DNA of 64,000 nt, from positions 16,246,001-16,310,000 of the forward strand of contig NC_056766.1 of NCBI RefSeq assembly GCF_018687715.1, in the 5' to 3' direction. This DNA comes from Carya illinoinensis (taxonomy: Eukaryota; Streptophyta; Magnoliopsida; Fagales; Juglandaceae). Position numbers and translations under genes: made by a program. The notes beneath the pieces were generated by a model. That model saw only the letters and a list, made by a program, of their open reading frames with translations, did not search any database and had not been told where the DNA came from. Below are positions 1 through 10,735 of the stretch, in pieces. Within the stretch, counting starts at the first letter, position 1, and every line of letters begins with the position of its first letter.

Positions 1-2
1 CA

Positions 3-146
3 GTTTATGGTTTCTACCCAGTCTGGTACAAGGGTGTACGTCGACTTAAGGAGGAGAGTGAGGTGCAGGAAAGATCATTCTGGAATTTTGTTAAGTTAGA
101 GAATTGTATGGAGGTTGGGAAACCTTCGACGCTTTCCCTTATCTAA
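3..146 (+). CDS. Possible terminal exon of a host gene (C-terminal 47 codons)
   Basis: This frame is open from the left edge to a TAA at 144-146. It encodes 47 residues rich in Trp, Tyr, Lys and Glu (it opens VYGFYPVWYKGVRRLKEE), with balanced codon use unlike the surrounding AT-rich DNA. There is no start codon near the edge, so it would be the 3' end of a longer gene or exon, followed by about 0.9 kb of non-coding AT-rich sequence that could hold the 3' UTR. I do not recognise the family and see no catalytic motif. A chance open frame is possible because 47 codons is short, but the residue composition looks protein-like. The function is unknown. Confidence 0.4.
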   Translation, partial: VYGFYPVWYKGVRRLKEESEVQERSFWNFVKLENCMEVGKPSTLSLI

Positions 147-1053
147 TATACGTATGGCCCTCTGAGGCATTTCCACAAACAGCTTCCATCCATTCCCTAT
201 TCCATTCCTGCAACATCACAGCCACTATTACATTCATTCCCAATTACATTCAGTCATCACAACACCATCACAACAGGGTTCTAACATTGCATCCCTGTGC
301 CGTTTTACAATTTGAATCACAGTGTATCAGAAGGATTCCCAATTTATCTGTACTGATTTTTTTTTTTTTTTGATGAATAATCTGTACTGAATTCCTACAC
401 ACATATAAACCAATTCCTATAAATGTTTAAGTCTTTCCAGTTCTATGTTATATAACTTCAGCCATAGACATATAGAGCGGCAGTCAAGCTAATTTGTATC
501 AAAGCCTGCATGTCAAAAACCTTGGTTACAAGCGACAAACAGGATTTATTTATTTATTTATTTTTTCTGTAATCAGGGTAAGCAATATGAAAGATGATTA
601 ACCAAGAAATCCAAGCACCAAAACGATTGTCTAGAGAAAAATCAGAACCCCCCCTCTTCGGGTGGCCAAAAACAGAGCGCAACGCTCTGACAATTATATC
701 CTGTTGAGTAAAATGCAAAAACTTGCAAATAAATGAAGAGAACAAAGTGATAAAACCTTGGTCTTTTGAGTCCCGTTCCTCAAAACAAAATCAAACTTTG
801 GTTCTTGATGATAATTTAGCAAAAGGTCCCCCAAAGACATATATATGTGAAGGTCACACCTATGATGCAAAACCGAAAATTGGGTAAAAAGGCCTGTTCC
901 CTGACACCATTGTTTCAACCACGAGTATGGGAGCTGGAGAATGAAAAAAACAGAAACAGTTATACGCAAATTGAGACCCTCGTGGTTTAGTTTTAAGAAG
1001 TTTCTGGAATCACCGACACCCAGATGAGCACTACCTCAGACACAGATTTGTAG
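147..1053. other. Intergenic, no feature recognised
   Basis: AT-rich sequence with a T-tract near 359-371 and TTTA repeats near 547-563. Short frames on the minus strand (about 554-969) have no recognisable domain and no start context. I see no transposon signature here. Confidence 0.5.
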
Positions 1054-1061
1054 ATAAATGC

Positions 1062-1628
1062 TAGGGTTGTAAAAATAAACTGAAAAATTGAAAAACGGCC
1101 CGGATTGGATTGAACCGGTTGGTTCAATTTGGCTTTTGACCGGTTCGGTTCCTTTATTTTAAAAATCGATCAACTCAGATTCAGAATTGGTTTTATGTTT
1201 TTCGACCGGTTGGCATATTATATATATATATATATATTATTTTAATATTATATATAATTTTTTTATATATAATATATATAATTATGTATGAAATAGTGTA
1301 TTATAATTTGTAACATAACATTTTAATCTTAAATATAAATATTTATTTGATCATAAATTTTAAATATAAAATATATATTAAATACATTTTATTGCTTAAT
1401 AAATTCTCAATATATTTCTTTTGATAAATGTATTAGTAATACTAATATAATTAATATATTAAAACCAGAAAATCCAACCGAACTAGACCGGTAAAACTGA
1501 AAGTACCGGTTTAGGGGACTTAACCGGTGCGTAATCGATTTAAAAATACAAAACCAATATTACTGGTTTGGTCCTAAAGTCCTAGATTTTGTCTAAAATC
1601 GGATTAAATCGGACTAGTTATACTCTTA
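1062..1628. mobile_element. hAT-type MITE with 8-bp TSD
   Basis: The 567-bp element is flanked by a perfect 8-bp duplication ATAAATGC at 1054-1061 and 1629-1636. Its ends are imperfect inverted repeats, TAGGGTTGTAA on the left and TAAGAGTATAA read inward from the right. Both inner flanks carry several ACCGG/CCGGTT motifs in opposite orientation around a very AT-rich core with an (AT)n tract near 1217-1240. An 8-bp TSD and TA-GGG-type termini are known hallmarks of hAT elements. It has no coding capacity, so it must be non-autonomous. Confidence 0.72.
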
Positions 1629-1636
1629 ATAAATGC

Positions 1637-1985
1637 ATATAAAATCCAATCTCCAAAACACCTAGATCTCCCTTTATTGAGAATACCTCCAAAAAATTGT
1701 CTTGGAAGATGCAAAAAATTCAAGAATCCTCAATGAAACTCATAACTTTCACATACCAATGTCAAAATGCCACAAAATTTCGTAAGTGAGTTTTGGTGTG
1801 AATGAGTTTTGGGATTTTATAGCAAGGAAATGTATTAGAAATTAGATATTTTATTTTTAACTTTCCTTTTTTCCGGCTCATTCTTTTCATGTATATATAG
1901 ACACATGCGTATATTACTTTTAGTTTAGTTAATACTAGAAAGATATTAGCATTAGGACTCACTAACTTGATGCAATTTTCCTTTC
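1637..1985. other. Intergenic, no feature recognised
   Basis: AT-rich spacer between the MITE and the 5'-truncated LINE. I see no gene or repeat here. Confidence 0.5.
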
Positions 1986-2002
1986 AGAAACTCTTCTAAA
2001 TT

Positions 2003-2790
2003 CTGATAATACCTATGGTGCTATTAATAGGCTTGGTTATCCTAGGTTTGTAAATATTTCACCTGTTGGTAAGTGGGGTGGACTTTTGTTTAGGTGGAAA
2101 AGAGAACTAGATGTAGAAATTATCTATAGTGATGCTAATATAATAGCTCTTTTGGTATATTCGAGTCCTACTCATATTCCTTGGTTAATTAGTCTAGTTT
2201 ATTGCCTTGCACAAATCAACTTGACATGGAAATTTTGGGACAATATGCAAAATCTTAGTAATATTTTTTTTGGTCTTGCTTTGTTTTTGGGGGATTTCAA
2301 TGCTATCTTAGGGCAATCTGAAAAATTTGGGGCAAATCCTTTGCTAACTCCTCTATTCCCAGTGGTTAAAAAAATACATGGAGGACAATGGTTTGATAGA
2401 TTTAAGGTTCTTGGGTCCTAAGTACACTTGGAACAACAATCGTCAAGGAATGAGGAATATAAGAGAGAGGCTTGATAGAGGGATAGCAAACCATCTTTGG
2501 ACTACCCTTTTCCCAAATGCTATCTTTCAGCATCTTCCCATTCTAACCTCTGATTATGCTCCTATTCTGTTAGATACTCTGGGTAGTGGGAACAACTACC
2601 ATTCTTTTAAATTCGAGAAAATCTGGATAAGAGACTCAACAAGCGAACTGATCATTCAAAAGGCTTGGAACACCATGTTTCAAGGCACTCCTGGCTTTAT
2701 TCTGTCAAATAAACTGAAAGAGGTCAAGAAAGCTTTGAAAATTTGGAATAAAAACTGCTGTGGGCATATTCAAACAGCCATAAAAAATTG
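2003..2790 (+). pseudogene. LINE ORF2 endonuclease domain and linker (broken)
   Basis: The translation shows the apurinic endonuclease core motif LGDFNAIL near 2,287-2,310 and, after a frameshift near 2,380, the downstream conserved YTWNNNRQG and LDRGIAN motifs (about 2,420-2,490). These are signatures of the exonuclease/endonuclease/phosphatase fold of plant LINEs, which nicks the target DNA to prime reverse transcription. At least one frameshift separates the two halves and a stop ends the linker at about 2,789. The N-terminal part of the domain is missing. Confidence 0.8.
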
Positions 2791-2857
2791 AAACCAATCT
2801 CTATCTCTGGTCTAGTCAAATGAACCTTCCCATCAATCCATTCTTTGGGAAGAGGAG

Positions 2858-4110
2858 TTGAATGCCAAGCTTAATGAGATGCTGAGAAGGGAAGAAATCC
2901 TTTGGAGACAAAAATTTAGACTTCAATGGCTTAGCACTATAGATCTTAACACAAAGTTTTTCCACATGTCCACTACTATGAGGAGAAGGAAAAATTCCAT
3001 TGAAAGTTTGAAAATAAATCCAAACCAATGGACTGGTGACCTCACTGAAATCCAAAACTAATTCTTAGAGCATTTTCAAAATATATACAGTTCATCCTAT
3101 CCCATTTTCCCTTTTGAAATGGATGAGTTATTCCCTCAAAAAATATTTGAGTTGGAAAAAACATTCTTTGTCAAATCCCAAGTGATGAGTAAATTATCTC
3201 TGCTATAAAGAAAACACCTTCCCCAAACGCTCCTTGACCTGATGGGTTTATTGGCCTTTTTTATAAGCACTATTGAGATATTGTCAAAATGGATGTGATT
3301 GCTGCCATAAAAAATTTCTTTGATCATGGGAAGTTGCTAAAGGAGTTAAACCGCACTCATATCTCTCTAATCCCAAAGACAAAAAATCCAAATACTGTCC
3401 ACCAGTTTAGGCCTATTAGTCTATCAAATGTTTGCTATAAGATCATTTCAAAAATCCTAAAAATCCTAGCAAACAGACAAAAATCCATTTTGCCAAAAAT
3501 CATTTCACCTCATTAGGCAGCCTTTGTGCCTGGGAGAATGATTTAGTAGAGCACACTCTTTGCTCATGAAGTCTTTCATCATTTGAAGAGGAGAAAATGA
3601 AAGGAAGGTCTCATGGCTGTAAAAATTGATATGGAAAAGGTCTTCGACTTCATGGAAGGGGATTTCATATGAAACCTTCTCAAATGCATGAGCTTCTGCA
3701 TCACTTGGATAAATTGGATAAAAGAGCGTATCTCCATTGTCATATTTTCTATCATCATCAATGGTAGACCTAAAGGTTTTTTTTACCCCTCTAGAGGGTT
3801 GAGACAAAGAGATCCTCTCTCCCCATTCCCTTTTATAATGGGAGCTAAAGTTTTCTCTAAACTTATTGCAAAAGAGGAAAGTCTTGGTAATTTGAAAGGT
3901 ATAAACATAAGCAAATCTGGTCCTACTGTCACACACTCTTTTTGTTGATGATCTCATTCTCTTTGGATCAGCAACCAACCAAAATGCCCAATCCTTTCTA
4001 AACTGTATCGAGAAATACTCACATGGTATAGTCAGAAGGTACACTCAGGAAAATCATTCATTCAATACAGCCAAAACACCCATCAACAAATCTAAATGGA
4101 AATAAAAGAG
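2858..4110 (+). pseudogene. LINE ORF2 reverse transcriptase domain (broken)
   Basis: Fragments in several frames give the ordered RT blocks: FRPISLSNVCYKIISK (near 3,408-3,455), FVPGRM (near 3,522), a LMAVKIDMEK block (near 3,612), RGLRQRDPLSP (near 3,795-3,830) and FVDDLILFGSA (near 3,940-3,970). FVDD carries the two catalytic aspartates, so the active-site motif survives although the reading frame is interrupted by at least five stops or frameshifts. An intact copy would reverse-transcribe its own RNA at a nicked chromosomal site. Confidence 0.82.
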
Positions 4111-4963
4111 ATTCATGGTTTCAAAGTTGCTACTTCAACAATAAAATACCTTGGCCTTCCTTATCTTTCACGACCTTGAAAAATATTCTTTTTGAAGTTA
4201 TTCAAGAAAATATCTCCCAAAAACTAGCAGCATGGAAATCCAAGCTTTAGACTCAAGCAATAAGAATTAATCTTGTAAGATCAGTTGCTAATGCTATTCC
4301 CTCCTATATCATGTCAACCCTTTGGATGCCAAAATCTGTGTCAAAAAGTATAGACCAATCATTTATGAAGTGTTGGTTGGGTTTCAATACTAACGAAAAA
4401 CATAGTTTCACTCCAAAGGCTTGGAAATTAATCTGCTAGCCAAAAGCTATAGGAGGTTTGGGGTTGAGATTGACTTCTAGTTTTAATAAGACCCTTCTTT
4501 GCAAACTCAGTTGGCAGATGATGAATGGAAGCATCTCTATTTGGAAGTCAACTCTGGAAAACAAATACCTAAAAAATTCCTCTTTCCTGAATATCATACC
4601 AAAAGTTTCGGATTCATGGCTTTGGAAATGTATCTTAAAGTGGTGATACCTGTGGTGCAATGCTTGTTACCAGATAAACAATAGCACAAAGACCAGAGTT
4701 TGGAATGACCCTTGGATACCAACTCAAATCCCTTTCATTCCTATACCTCAATCTGATACCATTCCAAAAGACCCATCCCTTGTTGTTTCTGAATTGACAA
4801 GCCCTTTTTCACCAAGATACTGTAAATGAGATTAAAAAATACCTCTAGCTCAATGTAACTTCCATAGGAGCAAGGATAGGCTGATATGGTGAATAATGCC
4901 TTTGGGAAATTATCTGTTAAAGTTGCTTATGCAGACATCATCTCAAATACTAGTTAATCTCCC

Positions 4964-5254
4964 ATGCCTACTGGGATGTGGAAAAAGTTTTGGAAGGTTC
5001 TAAACAACATCATCTCTACAAAATCTATGCTAAAAAACTGCTTGGCCTTAAATGAAAATCAAACCATTTGTCCTATTTGCAATTCTGAAGAGGAAACTCT
5101 CACTCATCTATTTCTAAACTGCATATTCTCAAGAGTTCTTTGGAGATTTTCCTCTTGGCCCTTAAACTTTTCATGTTTTGTGGATCAAGGGATTACAAAT
5201 TGGATTGAGTGTGTTTTATCCCTAATGAGCTGCCTGAATATTCCTCCCTCTTAA
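4964..5254 (+). pseudogene. LINE ORF2 C-terminal zinc-binding RT-associated domain
   Basis: A 96-codon stretch contains CPICNSEEETLTHLFLNC followed by aromatic residues, the Cys-x2-Cys ... His ... Cys pattern of the zf-RVT domain found after the RT in plant L1 elements. It marks the C-terminal end of ORF2. The stretch between the RT and this domain (about 4,110-4,960) is in broken frames with stops. No RNase H domain follows. Confidence 0.7.
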
Positions 5255-5353
5255 GAACACCACTTCTAAGGCTTTTCCCTTATTTTTCAAGAAGAGAGAC
5301 AACGTGAGATTGGTTTTGTTCTGATTCCTTTGATTCATCTGATGCTTTTCCTC

Positions 5354-6188
5354 AAATATGTTTTTCTGAAAAATGTGTAACATAATTCAAATTTTAAAAA
5401 GACTATCAATTAACAAAATTACCCATATAACTTTAAGATAATTATAACTTTTAAACTTTCATGAATATGATCATAATCTTTAAAAAAATTAAATAATCAT
5501 AATTTCTACTTCAGAAAACACTTTCTTAATTTGTTTCCAAACAAATGTAATATGTTTGAAGTGTTTTAAACATATAGTTGTCAAACAGTAAATACCTTTT
5601 TAATAATAGAACTTATTACTTAAGCTATAACCTATAAATTATAAGCTCTAAAGATATAAGCTATATTTCCTACCACAATCCCAAACATGCACTTAGGATT
5701 ATGGTGGAAAATATAGTTTATAATTTTAGGACTTAGGGCCTATTTGGAGTTGCAGTAGGAGTCATAAAAAGTGCTTAAATAGCCTTCAAAACTCTTTAAT
5801 GGAAAAATTAGGTTGTTTAGGTATTAGATATTAAAGTAATTTTAATTTCAAATAAGTTAAAAAGTATGTTTGAGGAAAAGAGTCATTTTAAAAAGATATT
5901 TGAAAAGACTATCAATGGATGAAAATACTCATACAACTTTAAAATAATTACAACTTTCAAACTTTCAAAAATATGATCATAATACTTAAAAATTCAAATA
6001 ATCGTCATTTCTATATCAAAAAATACTTTTTTAATTTGTTTCCAAACAAATGCAATATATTTAAAAGTGCTTTAGATATATGGTTAAACGATAAATAAAT
6101 TTTTAATAGTAAAACTTATTATTTAAGTTATAAACCATAAGCCCTAAAACTATAAGTTATATTTTCTACTGTAATCCCAAACATGCAC
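5354..6188. repeat. Two rearranged copies of a MITE family
   Basis: Two direct copies of a ~330-bp AT-rich segment lie at about 5,354-5,692 and 5,862-6,188, both ending in CCAAACATGCAC. The second copy appears as a fuller element, 5,736-6,188, whose left end GGGCCTATTTGGAGTTGCAG matches the inverted right end GTGCATGTTTGGGATTACAG. The 43 bp between the copies (5,693-5,735) are an inverted copy of the element's own sub-terminal sequence. I found no convincing TSD, although TTA lies next to both inner ends. Confidence 0.6.
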
Positions 6189-8011
6189 ATGCTCGTTTGG
6201 TTCTTTGACTCCATTTAGTTCATCTGAGCTCAATTCAAATTTAGGCCTATTTTAACATCCAACCACATGGTTTACATCTACACTCAACTCAGTTGTTTTT
6301 ATCACTGTAGTTGATGTAACATGTCAATTCATCTCGTCAGAGATTCTTGACAAATCACGGATGAAAATTGGTCACCAATTACTCCATCCCTTTTTCTCTC
6401 TCCCTCTCTCCTACCCGTCCTTCTTTTTCACCAAGCAGTTGAACATTCCAACAACAAATCCTTCCCATTGTAACAAAGGCAGATTCACTGAGGAGTCAAG
6501 AATTGGTAAAGCCCTTCTGCAATGTGCTTGGGCATTTATGGTTGCTTGAGCGGTCAATACTTTTTCATCAATTGAGTGGCACCTTGTTTTAGACCCAAAT
6601 GGGGTTTCCCATTTTTTGGGATTTTGAATTCAATTGGGTACTATTTCAATGGAATTCCCTACCCATTGTAGACCCTTCCATGTGACATAAAGTAGTTTTA
6701 TTCTAAACACAGACAGTACTCTAGATTCTGCTCAAGCGTGCTAAGCTTGATGAGTGTTTTACAGTTTCGTCAAATTTTTCCTCTACCCATCTAGCTGAAA
6801 ATTTATTTCCAATCTCTCATTTCATAGGTGCTACTATAAACCCGTGTGTGAGCATCTCCTTTGCAAGTCTAGATTGTGGCACTACCATTTTTTTCCTTTT
6901 TAGCTTATATTTTCCTATATAATTTTGCAATTCTGAAAGCAAGATGCCACACCAGAATCTTACAATGGAAGCATAGCTCCTACACGGTCAAGCTTCACTC
7001 CCAAAGTCTTACCATCAAGAGATCAGCAATCACAACTTCGAGGATGCACTCTTATCGGGTAACCAACAATCTTAACTCAATCTTGTTTCATTTCATTGTT
7101 TAGTGTTTCATAACAATTTTTTCAAACATTTGGAGTGCATACGGAGTGACAAGATAGTATCAGTCTCGATTAAGAATATAATTCAGATTTGAGAAATCCT
7201 TCTTATAAATGATGATTTGCCTCTAATCTAGTGTAACAATTAGCATTCTCTCCATGTCTTCATTTGGTACTCGCAATATGTGGGCATAATGCTTGCATTT
7301 ATTTTCAAAAAGTGAGTCAATATCAAGTTGGTTATATAGCCATTTTCATTAGTGTATGATATTCAAGACTTACATAACAATTGCAATGAGGAATCCATTG
7401 GAGGATCCGATTTGAACTTAGCCAATAGAGATCTTATAATGTGGGTCCAAATTTCTGAATGTTGTTTTGGGTTAAACTAGTGTCGAGCAATGATTGTTAT
7501 GATCATTTTAATCATTTTCTTCATCACTTTAACATGTGTTTGCTTTGATGCAATTTTGCTCATTACATTTCACTCATTGCATTCAATTTTTTGCGATGAG
7601 TGAATTTCTGCAATTCACTCCTTGCATTGATATCATCATTTATGATGAAGAATCACACTTGAAAATATAAAACGTTAATTCAATTTCATGTGAAAATAAT
7701 GTGTAGACTGATTGTTTTGCTTTGACCATTTTCTTATTTGCTATGTTTAGCAGCCATACTTCCTATGCTCATATGGTAGCTCCTCCTATAAGGTATATTC
7801 ATTAATGAGTAGAATATATTTTATTTGTTTGTTTACTCACATGTACGGTTCGATTCCTTCTATGTTATATTACGTGCATTTAATTACTCAACTACAATTG
7901 TTTGTGTTGAATGCATTTAGCACATATCAATACATTCTCATATGGCTTGAAGTGCATTTTCTGTTGTTGGGATTGTCTATTGCTAGTATTGTCGTACTTG
8001 CCCATTAGTAG
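6189..8011. other. Long non-coding stretch, possibly the 5' part of the Harbinger element
   Basis: GCTCGTTTGG at 6,191-6,200 begins a terminus-like sequence of the kind seen in Tourist/Harbinger families, and a Harbinger coding region follows 1.8 kb downstream. The rest is AT-rich without a recognisable domain. Short open frames at 6,361-6,549, 6,876-7,103 and 7,805-8,008 have no family signature. I could not pair the terminus with a right end. Confidence 0.3.
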
Positions 8012-9080
8012 GATACCATAGGTGACGTAGAGGTCCTATGTGATTGTGACCTTTGGGCTGATGGTTTGGAGGAGATGTTAGTTGATATGTTGTACCAAGA
8101 AACAATGGAGGGTAAATTGGTGGGGTCCAAAATTACAAACCGTAATAATATTTGACCTGCCACATGCCTCACCGAACTTAGTATTAAGCCAGTTGATGCA
8201 TTACAAGTAAAGTAAAAAATCGCTCGTCTTAAAAAGACACAACACCGGTTTATGGATTTAATGGGACAAACGGGCATGGGTTGGAACCTCATCACGAAAA
8301 TTGTAATTGATACAGAAGAACATTGGGTGAATGCTTGTTGAGTAACCTTCCTGATCTGAGTTTCTAAATACGTTTCCTTATCATGCATTGTATAATAAAT
8401 CAAGAATGCATTATATGATTATTTAAATTATTTTTTTAAATAACAATGATATTTTCAACTTCTTAGGTTCGTCCATAGTGGAACAAATTCAAGACTTACA
8501 ATTGTCAAAACTACGATGTCCTCTGGGTGATTTCTAATCAGTTGGTCACCACAAAGGTTCTGCATTTTGTCTCAACGCAGAACCCCCCTAGAGAGTAGGA
8601 GTAGTGGCTGGAGGATGAACTGAGGGCCCGGGGCCCCGTGTTAGGCATAGACATTGGCACTACTACTGACTTCGCCATTGATCTAGATGACATAGAGGCA
8701 GTCGACTTGCCTCACAGAGGGGTGATGCAACTGAGGAATTCTTGTAAGCGACATACGGACTCAGTCAGGCTGTCAATCTCACCAAAGCTTAGCAATGCCC
8801 TCTAGACAATTGTTGCACATACCAAGTTGGATATTAAGATGTATCATGCATGTAGTTTGAAATGTAGTAGAAGCGAGGATTTTTGCAATGGGTCTGATGT
8901 AGCCTATAGAAGTATTGTAGAGTGAATGAAATTTTTGTAGGACATTACCCCTTCGCTACCACTAGACCTTCATCTTCATGCAGCGACAAGTTTTATAGAT
9001 CCTAATATTCTAACTGTTTTCCAACACATGACTCCAGAGTTGAGATTACAGTGGGTCATGTTGCTACTCTAACCACACAT
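8012..9080 (+). pseudogene. PIF/Harbinger ORF1, Myb/SANT-like protein (broken)
   Basis: Translated segments resemble the plant Myb/SANT-like protein that accompanies Harbinger transposases and binds element ends. The stretch near 8,040-8,110 reads as a degraded LVDMLYQETMEGKLVGSK helix. GQTGMGWNLITKIVIDTEEHW follows near 8,263-8,325. The C-terminal part near 8,960-9,060 gives LPLDLHLHAATSFIDPN and MTPELRLQWVM. Several in-frame stops and frame changes, and an apparent intron-like break near 8,400-8,470, show it is dead. It sits just 5' of the DDE nuclease gene, the standard order of these elements. Confidence 0.65.
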
Positions 9081-9363
9081 CTTCGACCCCCACCGTTTTT
9101 TTTATGAAATCTCAATAAGTTGTAGTTTTCAAAATTTGGTGTGTTGTTTTATTTTATTTTCACTACTTTGATCTTAGTTGTCTAGATTTCTAACACCTAT
9201 TTCATGTTTGCTAATTTAAGTTTAAACATTGTATATTGCATTTAATAAAAGTAGTTGCTAATGTCATTATAATATGTTTGAACGTTTTTTCTAGTATGTT
9301 AAACATATATAAAGAATATTGCCTAAAAATGTTTGTGTGGACATTATTATCAATCCATCGTAG

Positions 9364-10735
9364 AATGGACAATGATAGTTGGTGGATTGATGTTGAGCAC
9401 ATCGATATCAACGATAGGGTAAACACCAATATCAACGATGGGGTAAAACCGATATCAACGATGCGAGTGAGGAGGGCTCCGGTAATAATCCCTCAAATAC
9501 ATTTGATGCAAATAGATGGGCAGAATGGGACGCATAGAGAAGCAGTGATGATTATGTCTACGAACAAGTGGCCCTTCTAACTCTTACTGCGACAGACCAG
9601 CAACTTAATGCGCAACCTTTTATGCCTAGGCCACAACATAACATTGGGTTGCGTGGATACTAGTACATCATCGTAGTCTTGAATGGACATCCTAGCAACT
9701 ATTATGAGATGTTTCGAATAGAGGTATATGCATTCCAGGCCTTATGTGATCAACTAAGTGGAGATGTGACCTTGTATGATTTGTTACAAGAGGTCACGGT
9801 TGAGGAAGCCTTAGGAATGTTTTGTTACACCGTTGGACATGGTGTGGTGTAATGAAATGTGGCTAACCTATTTCAACATTTAGTTGAAATCGTAAATCGA
9901 CATGTCTACGCAGTAATGCGAGCATTATATTGCCTCTCACACCAAGTGATGAAACCAACTGAGATGACTCGGGTGATGCCTTATATCTAAGGAAATCCTA
10001 AACATTATCCATGGTTCGAGATAACTTTTTTTGTTGCATTTCCTACATTAATAGGTCGAGGCATGTGGGAAGTATACTTTACATATGCCGTTTCTTGCAA
10101 TCAATATACGATTTTGAAGTTGATGCAAATTTAACAAAAATCTACAAAAATGTCAGGGTGCAATGGATGATGTCATGATCAATGGTGCTGTGCCAACTTC
10201 TATAACTAACGGGTATCTAAATCGATATTAACGGGTTGCCCAAAATGTCTTGTGTGTCTATGATTTCGATATAAAATTCACATTCGTATATGCCACGTGG
10301 GAGGGAGCTGCCCATGATGCTCGTGTTTTAATCAATGTGTTAAGGCATTTGGGTAACAATTTTCCATGGACTCAAAATGGTAAGTTTACACATTATTTAA
10401 TTTGTACCTTCCAAGTTTGCGATTATTTTTTTATACCTTAGTTATAAAATTTTAATGTTCTACTACATTCTCAAGTTATTATAATTTAGTAGATTTTGCA
10501 TTTCCCTGTACAGAGGAATTTATGCTTCTGTATCCAAGAGTGAGGTACCACCAATCAGAATGTTATGCCAATCGTGCATTCGAAGGATTTAAAGATCTAT
10601 TTAATTATCGGCATGCGTCCCTTCGGAATTTCATTGAACAAACTTTCAATGTGCCGAGTGACTCACTCAAAAATGAGTAGCACTAAAGCTATCCCAAGTG
10701 CAGGAGGATGCCGTGTAATAATTAGGAATAAATTC
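9364..10735 (+). pseudogene. PIF/Harbinger DDE transposase (broken, main part)
   Basis: Recognisable blocks include NGHPSNYYEMFRIEVYAFQ (near 9,685-9,740), EVTVEEALGMFCYTVGHG (near 9,793-9,845) and the DDE_Tnp_4 nuclease core, CVYDFDIKFTFVYATWEG followed by AHDARVL (10,250-10,330). Further on come VRYHQSECYANRAFEGFKDL and FNYRHASLRNFIE (10,540-10,650). The Asp of DFD and the Asp of HDARVL match the conserved nuclease positions. Multiple stops, frameshifts and an intron-like insertion near 10,380-10,505 disrupt it. The protein would excise and reinsert the element at TAA/TTA targets. Its C-terminus lies past an insertion, at 12,129-12,269. Confidence 0.75.

Larger units (their letters stand above)
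1986..5350 (+). mobile_element. Degenerate plant L1-type LINE, 5' truncated
   Basis: On the plus strand, in fixed order, are endonuclease remnants, reverse transcriptase remnants and a zinc-binding RT-associated domain, all broken by stops and frameshifts. ORF1 is missing, so the copy begins inside the endonuclease, as expected for 5' truncation during target-primed insertion. No clear poly-A tail or TSD is visible, because the 3' end runs into MITE-derived sequence near 5,354. It cannot encode active proteins as it stands. Confidence 0.85.

Noticed and set aside
3505..4044. 179-codon minus-strand frame
   Set aside because: It is antisense to the LINE RT blocks and shows no domain.
8005..8403. 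132-codon minus-strand frame
   Set aside because: It is the antisense of the Harbinger Myb/SANT pseudogene, whose plus-strand motifs are recognisable.
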